From contig NC_134400.1 of NCBI RefSeq assembly GCF_050003625.1, positions 192,663,726-192,727,725 of the forward strand: a DNA stretch of 64,000 bases. The letters are read 5' to 3'. This DNA is from Haematobia irritans. Its lineage: Eukaryota; Arthropoda; Insecta; Diptera; Muscidae. The notes beneath the pieces are model-generated. The model was not told the DNA's origin. It saw only the letters and a list, made by a program, of their open reading frames with translations, and did no database searches. The position numbers and the translations under genes were made by a program. Shown piece after piece: positions 11,385-23,062 of the stretch. How positions within the stretch are numbered: position 1 is the stretch's first letter; each line of letters opens with the position of its first letter.

Positions 11385-11835
11385 AAAATTTTATTTCTGT
11401 ATAAAACTTTGTTAAAATTTTATTTTTTATAGAGAATTTTTCAAAATTTTATTTCTACAGAAAATTTTTTTAAATTTTGATTTTTATAAACAATTTTTTC
11501 TTTATTTTGTTTTTATAGAAAATTTTCTCACAATTTTATTTCTATAGACAATTTTCTTTATGTTTTATTTCTATAGAAAATTTTCTAAAAACTTTTGTTT
11601 CTATAGAACATTTTACCAAAATTTTATTTCTATAGAAAAATTTACCAAAATTTTCTCAAAATTTCATTTCTAAAGAAAATTTTCTCAAAATTTCATTTCT
11701 ATAGAAAATTTTCTCAAAATTTTATTTCTATAGAAAATTTTCTCAAAATTTTATTTCTGTATGCAATTTTGTTAAAATTTTATTTCTATAGAAAATTTTC
11801 TCAAAATTTCATTTCTATAGAAAATTTTCTCAAAA

Positions 11836-12014
11836 TGTCATGCGTCATCGATTGACACAAATGGTACGAGGGTTGCCTTTTATTTGGCTGGATTGGCCAA
11901 CCCTAGTGCTGTAAGTTGGCAATTGACTGCTCTGTTGTATAGTTTTTCATTTTGTCCTTTGGGTGTTCCCAACTTATTACTAGAGCAATTAGTAAGAGTT
12001 TTTTGTTTTATAAT
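11836..12014 (+). other. Terminal module copy (7 of 7) continuing into single-copy DNA
   Basis: 11836-11930 matches the right part of the module (GCGTCATCGATTGACACAAA ... CCCTAGTGCTGTAAGTTGGC). Instead of returning to monomer it continues into TGCTCTGTTGTATAGTTTTTC, seen nowhere else in the window. This is the most likely source, or the original array edge, from which the six internal copies derive. Confidence 0.7.
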
Positions 12015-13297
12015 TATACCCTTCACCACTACTGTGGTACAGGGTATAATAAGTTTGTGCATTTGTATGTAACGCCAAGAAGGAGTAATCATAGACCAAC
12101 CTTTAAGTATACGGATCGGCTTAGAATTAAATTCTGAGTCTATTTAGCGATGTCCGTCTGTCTGTCTGTCCGTCTGTCTGTCCGTCTGTCTGTCTGTCTG
12201 TTGATGTATTTTTGTGTGCAAAGTACAGCTCGCAATTTTAGTCCGATTGTCCTAAAATTTGGTATAGGGTCCTGTTTCGGCTCAAAGACGATCCCTATTG
12301 ATTTTGGAAAAAATCGGTTCAGATTTAGATATAGCTGCCATATATATTTTTCGCCGATCTGGTCATAATTGGCGTGTATATCCACCGATCTTCCTCAAAT
12401 TCCGTACATCCGAATATTTTATGGGTCTCGAAAAACTTGCAAAATACCAGCCAAATCGGTTCAGATTTAGATATAGCTCTCATATATAGCTTTCGCCCGA
12501 TTTACACTCATTTGCCCAAAGAGGCCAATTTTTAACTCCAATTTGGTTGAAATTTTGCACAGGGAGTAGAATTAGCATTGTAACTATGCGTGCCAAATTT
12601 GGTTGAAATCAGTTCAGATTTGGATATATCTCCCATATATAGCTTTCGCCCGATTTACACTCATATGACCACAGAGGCCAATTTTTAACTCCGATTTAGT
12701 TGAAATTTTGCACAGGGAGTAGAATTAGCATTGAAACTATGCGTGCCAAATTTGGTTGAAATCGGTTCAGATTTGGATATATCTCCCATATATAGCTTTC
12801 GCCCGATTTACACTCATATGACCACAGAGGCCAATTTTTTGCTCCGATTTAGTTGAAATTTTTCACAGGGAGTAGAATTAGCATTGTAGCTATGCGTGCC
12901 AAATTTGGTTGAAATCGGTTCAGATTTAGATATATCTCCCATATATAGCTTTCGCCCGATTTACACTCATATGACCACAGAGGCCAATTTTTAACCCCGA
13001 TTTAGTTGAAATTTTGCACAGGGAGTAGAATTAGCATTGTTGCTATGTGTGCCAAATTTGGTTGAAATCGGTTCAGATTTACATATAGCTCCCATATATA
13101 TGTTTTTCTGATTTCGACAAAAATGGTCAAAATACCAACAATTTCCTTGTAAAATCGCCACTGCTTAGTCGCAAAGTTGTAAAAATGACTCTAATTTTCC
13201 TAAACTTCTAATACATATATATATCAAGCGATAAATCATAAATAAACTTTTTCGAAGTTTCCCTAAAATTGCTTCAGATTTAAACGTTTCCCATATT
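12015..13297 (+). mobile_element. DINE/mini-me-like element, type A, first of a head-to-tail trio
   Basis: 5' hairpin at 12015-12048, GTCY run at 12152-12201, five ~153-bp internal units, then the common tail (TTTCTGATTTCGACAAAAATGG, ACATATATATATCAAGCGAT). It stops at CGTTTCCCATATT, exactly where the next 5' hairpin begins, and has no GTCGG 3' hairpin. Confidence 0.8.
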
Positions 13298-14549
13298 TAT
13301 ACCCTTCACCACTACTGTGGTACAGGGTATAATAAGTTTGTGCATTTGTATGTAACGCCAAGAAGGAGTAATCATAGACCAACCTTTAAGTATACGGATC
13401 GGCTTAGAATTAAATTCTGAGTCGATTTAGCGATGTCCGTCTGTCTGTCCGTCTGTCTGTCTGTCTGTTGATGTATTTTTGTGTGCAAAGTACAGCTCGC
13501 AATTTTAGTCCGATTGTCCTAAAATTTGGTATAGGGTCCTGTTTCGGCTCAAAGACGATCCCTATTGATTTTGGAAAAAATCGGTTCAGATTTAGATATA
13601 GCTGCCATATATATTTTTCACCGATCTGGTCATAATTGGCGTGTATATCAACCGATCTTCCTCAAATTCCGTACATCCGAATATTTTATGGGTCTCGAAA
13701 AACTTGCAAAATACCAGCCAAATCGGTTCAGATTTAGATATAGCTCTCATATATAGATTTCGCCCGATTTACACTCATTTGCCCAAAGAGGCCAATTTTT
13801 AACTCCGATTTGGTTGAAATTTTGCACAGGGAGTAGAATTAGCATTGTAACTATGCGTGTCTGTCTGCCCGTCTGTCTGTCTGTCTGTCTGTCTGTTGAT
13901 GTATTTTTGTGTGCAAAGTACAGCTCGCAGTTTTAGTCCGATTGTCCTAAAATTTGGTACAGGGTCCTGTTTCGGCTCAAAGACGATCCCAAAAACTTGC
14001 AAAATATCAGCAAAATCGGTTCAGATTTAGATATAGCTCCCATATATAGCTTTCGCCCGATTTACACTCATTTGCCCACAGAGGCCAATTTTTTGCTCCG
14101 ATTTAGTTGAAATTTTGCACAGGGAGTAGAATTAGCATTGTAGCTATGCGTGCCAAATTTGGTTGAAATCGGTTCAGATTTAGATATATCTCCCATATAT
14201 AGCTTTCGCCCGATTTACACTCATATGACCACAGAGGCCAATTTTTAACTCAGATTTAGTTGATATTTTGCACAGAGAGTAGAATTAGCATTGTTGCTAT
14301 GTGTGCCAAATTTGGTTGAAATCGGTTCAGATTTAGATATAGCTCCCATATATATGTTTTTCTGATTTCGACAAAAATGGTCAAAATACCAACAATTTCC
14401 TTGTAAAATCGCCACTGCTTAGTCGCAAAGTTGTAAAAATGACTCTAATTTTCCTAAACTTCTAATACATATATATCGTGCGATAAATCATAAATAAGCT
14501 TTTGCAAAGTTTCCTTAAAATTGCTTCAGATTTAAATGTTTCCCATATT
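13298..14549 (+). mobile_element. DINE/mini-me-like element, type A, rearranged, second of trio
   Basis: 5' hairpin from 13298 and GTCY run at 13435-13468. At about 13857 the internal unit jumps back to a second GTCY run (13858-13895) and its downstream block, and at about 13990 it skips from GACGATCCC to AAAAACTTGC. These breakpoints suggest unequal exchange and deletion. It ends at TTTCCCATATT without a 3' hairpin. Confidence 0.8.
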
Positions 14550-15776
14550 TATACCCTTCACCACTACTGTGGTACAGGGTATAATAAGTTTGTGCATTTG
14601 TATGTAACGCCAAGAAGGAGTAATCATAGACCAACCTTTTAGTATACGGATCGGCTTAGAATTAAATTCTGAATCGATTTAGCGATGTCCGTCTGTCTGT
14701 CTGTCTGTCCGTCTGTCTGTCCGTCTGTCTGTCCGTCTGTCTGTCTGTCTGTTGATGTATTTTTGTGTGCAAAGTACAGGTCGCAGTTTTAGTCCGATTG
14801 TCCTAAAATTTGGTACAGGGTCCTGTTTCGGCTCAAAGACGATCCCTATTGATTTTGGAAAAAATCGGTTCAGATTTAGATATAGCTGCCATATATATTT
14901 TTCACCGATCTGGTCATAATTGACGTGTGTATCAAGCGATCTTCCTCAAATTCCGTACATCCGAATATTTTATGAGTCTCGAAAAACTTGCAAAATATCA
15001 GCAAAATCGGTTCAGATTTAGATATAGCTCCCATATATAGCTTTCGCCCGATTTACACTCATTTGCCCACAGAGGCCAATTTTTTGCTCCGATTTAGTTG
15101 AAATTTTGCATAGGGAGTAGAATTAGCGTTGCAAATTTGCTTGAAATCGGTTCAGATTTGGATATATCTCCCATATAAAGCTTTCGCCCGATTTACACTC
15201 ATATGACCACAGAGGCCAATTTTTAACTCCGATTTAGTTGAAATTTTGCACAGGGAGTAGAATTAGCATTGTAACTATGCGTGCCAAATTTGGTTGAAAT
15301 CGGTTCAGATTTAGATATAGCTCCCATATATATGTTTTTCTGATTTCGACAAAAATTGTCAAAATACCAACATTTTCCTTGTAAAATCGCCACTGCTTAG
15401 TCGAAAAGTTGTAAAAATGACTCTAATTTTCCTAAACTTCTAATACATATATATCGAGCGATAAATCATAAATAAACTTTTTCGAAGTTTCCTTAAAATT
15501 GCTTCAGATTTAAACGTTTCCCATATTTTTTTACTAACATTGTGTTCCACCCTAGTGCATTAGCCGACTTAAATTTTGAGTCTATAGATTTTGTAGAAGT
15601 CTATCAAATTCTTCCAGATCGAGTGATATTTAAATGTATGTATTTGGGACAAACCTTTATATATAGCCCCCAACACATTTGACGGATGTGATATGGTATC
15701 GAAAATTTAGATCTACAAAGTGGTGCAGGGTATAATATAGTCGGCCCCGCCCGACTTTAGACTTTCCTTACTGGTT
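14550..15776 (+). mobile_element. DINE/mini-me-like element, type A, last of trio, with the only 3' end
   Basis: 5' hairpin from 14550, GTCY run at 14687-14752, internal units, common tail with ACTAACATTGTGTTCCACCC, then GGTGCAGGGTATAATATAG, the GTCGG/CCGAC hairpin near 15739-15755 and CTTTCCTTACTGG. It supplies the single 3' terminus for three consecutive 5' ends (12015, 13298, 14550). Confidence 0.85.
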
Positions 15777-17610
15777 TTCTTATGATCAGTGATGTCCAAC
15801 TAACAAATAATATTCTTATATTCAATTTTTAGTTTAATGTTTGTATTGACTTTTTTATACCACAAAATTGTTTTCTATTTGACATTATACAGATTATGCC
15901 GATGAAATGGGGAAAATTCAATGTCCCATCATGCCACTTGGCCAAAACACCCTCGTTTGTGTCAACTTATTAAGACCTAAATCATATTTTCCAAATTGTG
16001 CACATTCATAATCGTAATTTGGTCCTTAAATCCCCATTTGATATAACTCGCGTACACATAACTGCGAGGAGAAAAACGCAACACTCATTAAATTGACTTT
16101 GAGCTTACAAACGAAGTTTTGGCTGTTATGTGTGTGTAACCCTTAATGGACCAATCGACCACATGGCACATCAACATCCATTACCACATGGAATACATGC
16201 AGCTATAGCATTGCCACTTCTCCGAAGATATATGTACGTCTTAAGGGGTGGGGGGAGGGTCAGTCATAAAATTTCGTTATCTAACTACACCAAGATCTTT
16301 GATAGGTGCCATATGAAGGAGTGTAATTGGCCATTGACAAGGGGGCCTTTTCAACGCAATGATTATAGCTTATATGCGCAGGGAATGACTATGAATACGT
16401 CAAATATGTTTCAAGAGCAAAATGTTTTCCGACAAAATAACATAGTTGCGACAAACATATTTCGCGTACAAAAATACCATTTTGCTCTTGAAACATATTT
16501 ATGATGTTCATATTCATTATCTGGTATTATCATTGTAGTGAATCCTATACTAAAGGCCTCCAATACAATTGAAACTTTCCTATAACTGAATTTTTATTCC
16601 TCTCCTCTCTCGCTCTCTCTCTGTCTCTCTCTGGTAAATGCTTTACAAACATAAAGTCAAATTTTAAATTGGTTTAAGCCAAAATATAGACATTCAATAC
16701 GAAACTCTCCAACTCTCCGATTTCGAGAGATGCAGCATTTATGTGACTTAACAGATTTACGCTTCACAAATGGCTTAAAAGGCATCAATTGCTGTTGTTG
16801 TTGGTGGTGAGGTGTGCTCGCGGTGGATTTAGCCAAATGTTCAATTGAAGGAGAACATGTGAAATACATCGAAACGATTATTTCTTTTGCGTTTTGTTCC
16901 GTTGTGATGTCGAACAGCAAGACACTTCAAGAGTACACCTGGGGCTGACGGCAATCAATTGCCAAATTGAAATCCAGGTCGATGGCTATAATGGCTGCCT
17001 TTCGTTCATTTTATCGTTGAAGTATATTTTCCAAAAAAAAAATTGAAAAAAACACACACATACAGCGTCTGTTTTTCTTGTTCTCACGTTTGCTTGGCTT
17101 CATTTTTTTATTTCCGCTTTTAATGGTGAATGGTGAGATTGACATTCACTTTATCAAGTGTGCATTCGCACTAACTCCTCTTAACAAATAACTGTTAGAA
17201 AAAGGGGAAAACTTAATCGCTAAGAAGTTTAAGCAAGCATTTTAAGGGGGTTTTCAGGAAACAGGGCAGAACCAAGGGTGCCATGATCATAGTTAACCCT
17301 TTCACTACCGATGTCCACTTAGAGGGACATTCGCAAAAGACACCAAATTCTATTTTCCCACTTAGTTTCGATTTATTTCTCGATGTTATTTTAAAGTAGA
17401 GGCTTTAATCTAAATAAGCTATAAATATTGCCCATATTGGTGAGGTCTAAAATAAATTTTTATAAACTTCTTTAACAATAAACGAAAAATACGAAAATTT
17501 AAGACAATTTTTCTACTGTATGTTTCTAGTAAATCGACATTTATACAAAAACTATAGCTGATACTTTTACGGGTTCTTTTTTGTATTTTTTCTCACACTT
17601 TGAAAGATAT
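15777..17610. other. Single-copy interval with one decayed MITE
   Basis: No gene recognised. A 124-codon plus frame (16130-16504) runs into the MITE at 16377 and is unlikely to be coding. An 87-codon minus frame (16657-16920) includes HHQQQQQ from a CAG/TTG run near 16790 and shows no domain. A CT-rich microsatellite is at about 16597-16632. At 17293 TTAACCCTTTCACTACC resembles the end of a TTAA-target element, but no matching second end was found before the minisatellite. Confidence 0.55.
16377..16527. mobile_element. Decayed MITE related to 26246-26495
   Basis: Inverted halves: TTTCAAGAGCAAAATG at about 16408 and CATTTTGCTCTTGAAACA at about 16480. ACATAGTTGCGACAAACAT in the middle matches ACATGGTTGCGACAAACAT in the better copy. 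Outer ends (CGCAGGGAATGACTATGAAT and ATTCATTATCTGG) are weakly inverted. Confidence 0.6.
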
Positions 17611-18867
17611 TATAGGCCAAAATTTGATGTAGAAATAAAATCTTGACAAAATGTGGTAGAAAAATAAAATGTTGACGAAATTTGGTAGAACAACGAAACG
17701 TTGACAAAATTTTCTATAGGAAAAAAAATGTTGACAAAATTTTCTATAGAAATAAAATTTTGAAAAAATTTGGTAGAAAAATAAAATTTTGACAAAATTT
17801 GGTAGAACAATGAAATGTTGACAAAATTCTCTCTAGGAAAAAAATGTTGACAACATTTTCTATAGAAATAAAATTTTGAAAAAATTGCTATAGAAATAAA
17901 ACCTAAACAAAATTTTCTATATAAATAAAATTTTGACAAAATTTTGGTAGAGAAATAAAATCTTGACAAAATTTTGGTAGAGAAATAAAATCTTGACAAA
18001 ATTTGGAAAAATAAAATTTTGACAAAGTTTGATAGAACAATGAAATTTTGACAAAATTTTCTATACAAATAAAATTTTGACAAAATAGTCTATAGAAATA
18101 AAATTCTGACAAAATTTTTTACACAAATAAAAGTTTTAAAAAATTTCTATAGAAATAAAATTTTTACAAAATTTTTTTATAGAAATAAAATTTTGACAAA
18201 ATTTTCCACAGATATAAAAAGTTGACAAAAGTTTTTATAGAAATAAAACTTTGACAAAATATTCTAAAGAAATAAAATTTGACAAAATTTTCTATACAAA
18301 TAAAAGTTTTAAAAATTTTCTATTGAAATAAAATTTTGACAAAATTTTCTATAGAAATAAAATTTTGACAAAATTTTCTATAGAAACAGAATTTTGACAA
18401 AATTTACTATAGACATAGAATTGTGACAAAATTTTCTATAGAAATAAAATTTTGCTTTAGAAACACATTTTTGACAAAATTTGGTAAATAAATAAAATTT
18501 TTGACAAAAAAAAATAAATAAAATTAGAAAAAAAATTAACAAAATTTTCTATAGATGTGCTATTTTGACAAAATGTTCTATAGTTTAAAAAATGTTGACA
18601 AAATTTTCTATAGAAAAAAAATTTTGAAAAAATTTGCTATAGAAATAAAACCGAAACGAAATTTTCTATATAAATAAAATTTTGACAAAATTTGGTATAG
18701 AAATAAAATTTTGACAAAATTTGGTAGAAAAATAAAATTTTGACAAAATTTGGTAGAACAATGAAATTTTGACAAAATTTTCTATACAAATAAAATTATG
18801 ACAAAATTAACTACATAAATAAAAATTTTAAAAAATTTCTATAGAAATAAAATTTTTACAAAATTTG
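17611..18867 (-). repeat. Minisatellite, minus orientation
   Basis: Same 29-bp monomer in reverse (GACAAAATTTTCTATAGAAATAAAA), many with a TTTGGTAGAAAAATAAAA or TTGGTAGAACAATGAAA variant. The 157-codon minus frame at 17610-18083 exists only because several TAG-generating positions are mutated. It is cut on the right by a rolling-circle-like element. Confidence 0.93.
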
Positions 18868-19387
18868 TGCAAAATTTCAACTAAATCGGAGTTAAAAATT
18901 GACCTCTGTGGTCATTGAGTGTAAATCGGACGAAAGCTATATATGGGAGATATATCTAAATCTGAACCGATTTCAAACAACTTTGGCACGCATAGCTACA
19001 ATGTTAATTCTACTCGCTGTGCAAAATTTCAACTAAATCGGAGTAAAAGATTGGCCACTGTGGTCATATAAGTTTAAATCGGGCGAACGATATATATGGG
19101 AGCTATATCTAAATCTGAACCAATTTCTTCCAAAATCAATACTGTTCGATTCTGAGCCAAAACACATACTTGTGCCAAATTTGAAGTCGATTGAACTAAA
19201 ACTGCGACCTAGACTTTGATTACAAAAATGTGTTCACCGACAGACGGACATGGCTATATCGACTCAGGAGCCCACCCTGAGCATTTTTTCCAAAGACACC
19301 ATGTGTCTATCTCGTCTCCTTCTGGGTTTTGCAAACATATGCACTAACTTATAATACCCTGTTCCACAGTGTGGAGCAGGGTATAAT
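18868..19387 (-). mobile_element. DINE/mini-me-like element, type B, 3' truncated
   Basis: On the minus strand the 5' hairpin (TATACCCTGCTCCACACTGTGG ...) ends at 19387, followed by the GAGACGAGATAGACAC block, a very short GTCY run and two internal units. It stops abruptly at 18868 inside minisatellite, with no 3' hairpin. Confidence 0.8.
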
Positions 19388-20102
19388 AAAATGTTGACAA
19401 AATTTGATAGAACAAAGAATCTTTGACAAAATCTTCTATACAAATAAAACATTGACAAAATATTCTATAAAAATAAAATTTGACAAAATTTTCTATTGAA
19501 ATAAAATTTTGACAAAATTTTGCTATAGAAATAGAATTTTTACAAAATTTTCTATAGAAATAGAATTTTGACAACATTTTCTATAGAAATAAGATGTTGA
19601 CAAAATTTTCTATAGAAATAAAATTTTGAAAAAATTTTCTATAAAAATAAAATCTAGACAAAATTTGGTAGAAAAATTAAATTTTGACAAAATTTGGTAG
19701 AACAATGAAATTTTGACAAAATTTTCTATAGGAGAAAAATTTTGACAAAATTTTCTATATATAATAAAATTTTGACAAAATTTGGTATGAAAATAAAATT
19801 TTGACAAAATTTGATAGCGCAATGAAATTTTGACAAAATTTTCTATACAAATAAAATTTTGACAAAATATTCTATAGAAATAAAATTTTGACAAAATTTT
19901 CTGCGCAAACAAACTTTTTACAAAAATTTCTATAAAAATAAAATTTTCCACAGAAATAAAATTTTGACAAAATATTGTATAGAATTCAAATTTTTACAAA
20001 ATTTTCTATACCAATAAAAGTTTTAAAAATTTTCTATACAAATAAAAGTTTTAAAAATTTTCTGTAGAAAAAAAATTGAAATTTTTTTTTTAAATAAAAT
20101 AT

Positions 20103-20138
20103 ACATATACTCCTCAATCATTGAGGGAACTAAAGCAA
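20103..20138 (-). repeat. Boundary tag, copy 1 of 4
   Basis: ACATATACTCCTCAATCATT followed by GAGGGAACTAAAGCAATAAG. It contains a 7-bp-arm palindrome CCTCAAT-C-ATTGAGG and then returns to monomer (GATGTTGACAAAA). Confidence 0.85.
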
Positions 20139-21097
20139 TAAGATGTTGACAAAATTTTCTATAGAAATAAAATTTTGAAAAAATTTCCTATAGAAATAAA
20201 ATCTTGACAAGTTTTGGTAGAAAAATAAAATTTTGGCAAAATTTGGTAGAACAATGAAATTTTTACAAAATTTTCTATAGGAGAAAAATTTTGACAAAAT
20301 TTTCTATATATAATAAAATTTTGACAAAATTTGGTATGAAAATAAAATTTTGACAAAATTTGGTATGAAAATAAAATTTTGACAAAATTTGATAACACAA
20401 TGAAATTTTGACAAAATTTTCTATACAAATAAAATTTTGACAAAATATTCTATAGAAATAAAATTTTGACAAAATTTTCTATAGAAATAAAATTTTGAAA
20501 AAAATTTTCTATAGAAATAAAATTTTGACAAAATTTTCTATAGAAATAAAATTTTAACAAAATTTTCTATAGAAATAGAATTTTAACAAAATTTTCTATG
20601 GAGGTGAAATTTTGACAAAATTTTCTATAGAAATAAAAAATAAAATTTTGACAAAATTTGGTAGAACAATGAAATTTTTACAAAATTTTCTATAGGAGAA
20701 AAATTTTGACAAAATTTTCTATATACAATAAAATTTTGAAAAAATTTGGTATGAAAATAAAATTGTGACAAAATTTGATAACACAATGAAATTTTGACAA
20801 AATTTTCTATACAAATAAAATTATGACAAAATTTTCTACGCAAATAAAATTTTTAAAAAATTTCTATAGAAATAAAATTTTCTATGAAAATAAAATTTTT
20901 ACACAATTTTCTATAGAAATTAAATTTTGACAAAATTTTCCACAGAAATAAAATTTTGACCAAATATTCTATAGAATTAAAATTTTTACAAAATCTTCTA
21001 TACCAATAAAAGTTTTAAAAATTTTCTATACAAATAAAAGCTTTAAAAATTTTCTGTAGAAAAAAAAATTTAAAAATTTTTTTTAGAAATAAAATAT

Positions 21098-21133
21098 ACA
21101 TATACTCCTCAATCATTGAGGGAACTAAAGCAA
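21098..21133 (-). repeat. Boundary tag, copy 2 of 4
   Basis: Same tag including GAACTAAAGCAATAAG, again followed by monomer. Confidence 0.85.
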
Positions 21134-22136
21134 TAAGATGTTGACAAAATTTTCTATAGAAATTAAATTTTAAAAAAATTTCCTATAGAAATAAAATCTT
21201 GACAAAATTTGGTAGAAAAATAAAATTTTGACAAAATTTGGTAGAACAATGAAATTTTTACAAAATTTTCTATAGGAGAAAAATTTTGACAAAATTTTCT
21301 ATATACAATAAAATTTTGAAAAAATTTGGTATGAAAATAAAATTTTGACAAAATTTGATAACATAATGAAATTTTGACAAAATATTCTATAAAAATAAAA
21401 TTTTGACAAAATATTCTATAGAAATAAAATTTTGACAAAATTTTCTATAGAAATAAAATTTTGAAAAAATTTTCGATAGAAATAAAATTTTGACAAAATT
21501 TGCTATAAAAATAGAATTTTAACAAAATTTTCTATAGAAATAGAATTTTAACAAAATTTTCTATAGAAATAGAATTTTAACAAAATTTTCTATGGAGGTG
21601 AAATTTTGACAAAAATTTCTATAGAAATAAAATTTTGAAAAATAAAATCTTGACAAAATTTGGTAGAAAAATAAAATTTTGACAAAATTTTCTATATATA
21701 ATAAAATTTTGACAAAATGTGATAGCGCAATGAAATTTTGACAAAATTTTCTATACAAATAAAATTTTGACAAAATATTCTATAGAAATAAAATTTTGAC
21801 AAAATTTTCTCGCAAATAAAATTTTTAAAAAATTTCTATAGAAATAAAATTTTCTATTAAAATAAAATATTTACACAATTTTCTATAGAAATTAAATTTT
21901 GACAAAATTTTCTATAGAAATAAAATTTTGACAAAATTTTTACACAATTTTCTATAGAAATTAAATTTTGACAAAATTTTCCACAGAAATAAAATTTTGA
22001 CAAAATATTCTATAGAATTAAAATGTTTACAAAATTTTCTATACCAATAAAAGTTTTAAAAATTTTCTATACAAATAAAAGTTTTAAAAATTTTCTGTAG
22101 AAAAAAAATTGAACATTTTTTTTAGAAATAAAATAT

Positions 22137-22172
22137 ACATATACTCCTCAATCATTGAGGGAACTAAAGCAA
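22137..22172 (-). repeat. Boundary tag, copy 3 of 4
   Basis: Same tag including GAACTAAAGCAATAAG, again followed by monomer. Confidence 0.85.
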
Positions 22173-23062
22173 TAAGATGTTGACAAAATTTTCTATAGAA
22201 ATAAAATCTTGACAAAATTTGGTAGAAAAATAAAATTTTGACAAAATTTGGTAGAACAATGAAATTTTTACAAAATTTTCTATAGGAGAAAAATTTTGGC
22301 AAAATGAAAATAAAATTGTATGAAAATAAAATTTTGACAAAATTTGATAACACAATGAAATTTTAACAAAATTTTCCATACAAATAAAATGTTGACAAAA
22401 TATTCTATAGAAATAAAATTTTGACAAAATTTTCTATAAAAATAAAATTTTGAAAAAATTTTCTATAGAAATAAAATTTTGACAAAATTTTCTATAAAAA
22501 TAAAATTTTGAAAAAATTTTCTATGGAGGTGAAATTTTGACAAAATTTTCTATAGATATAGAATTTTAACAAAATTTTCTATGGAGGTGAAATTTTGACA
22601 AAATTTTGTATAGAAATAAAATTTTGAAAAAATAAAATCTTGACAAAATTTGGTAGCAAAATAAAATTTTGAAAAAATTTGGTATGAAAATAAAATTTTG
22701 ACAAAATTTGATAGCGCAATGAAATTTTGACAAAATTTTCTATACAAATAAAATTTTGGCAAAATATTCTATAGAAATAAAATTTTGGCAAAATTTTCTA
22801 CGCAAATAAAAGTTTTATAAAATTTCTATAGAAATAAAATTTTCTATGAAAATAAAATTTTTACACAATTTTCTATAGAAATTAAATTTTGACAAAATTT
22901 TCCACAGACATAAAATTTTGACAAAATATTCTATAGAATTAAAATTTGGACAAAATTTTCTATACCAATAAAAGTTTTAAAAATTTTCTATACAAATAAA
23001 AGTTTTAAAAATTTTCCGTAGAAAAAAAAAATTGACAAAATTTTCTATAGAAATAAAATTTA

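Larger units (their letters stand above)
9649..11835 (+). repeat. Minisatellite, plus orientation, with four modules
   Basis: 29-bp monomers rich in the TTTTCTCAAAA variant (C for G in GTC). Four copies of the GCTGATCAG...GACAGCTC module are embedded, with spacings of 366 bp (10449 to 10815) and 452 bp (10815 to 11267), so a monomer-plus-module cassette has been reiterated. Frames of 71-74 codons are chimaeras of monomer and module. Confidence 0.92.
19388..23062 (-). repeat. Minisatellite, minus orientation, built of ~1-kb higher-order units
   Basis: 29-bp monomers with three variant classes (GATAACACAATGAAA, GGTATGAAAATAAAA, AGGAGAAAAATTTTG) that recur in the same order in each ~1-kb unit. 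Unit boundaries are marked by a non-monomer tag, CCTCAATCATTGAGG, at about 20112, 21107, 22146 and 23071 (spacings near 995, 1039 and 925 bp). Frames of 65-113 codons are artefacts. Confidence 0.93.

Noticed and set aside
16130..16504. 124-codon plus frame as a possible gene
   Set aside because: Its last third lies in a MITE, it shows no domain, and there is no coding bias.
16657..16920. 87-codon minus frame with HHQQQQQ
   Set aside because: Low-complexity run from CAG/TTG repeats; no splice sites or homology recognised.
17293..17345. TTAACCCTTTCACTACC as a piggyBac-type end
   Set aside because: No inverted partner followed by TTAA was found; left as a remark only.
17610..18083. 157-codon minus frame rich in Phe, Lys, Ile and Tyr
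   Set aside because: Peptide repeats every 29 residues exactly as three 29-bp monomers would give; it is open only because TAG sites are mutated. The same holds for the similar frames across 1877-4549, 19264-22791, 38670-43811, 45246-48266, 52535-55721 and 56921-58139.
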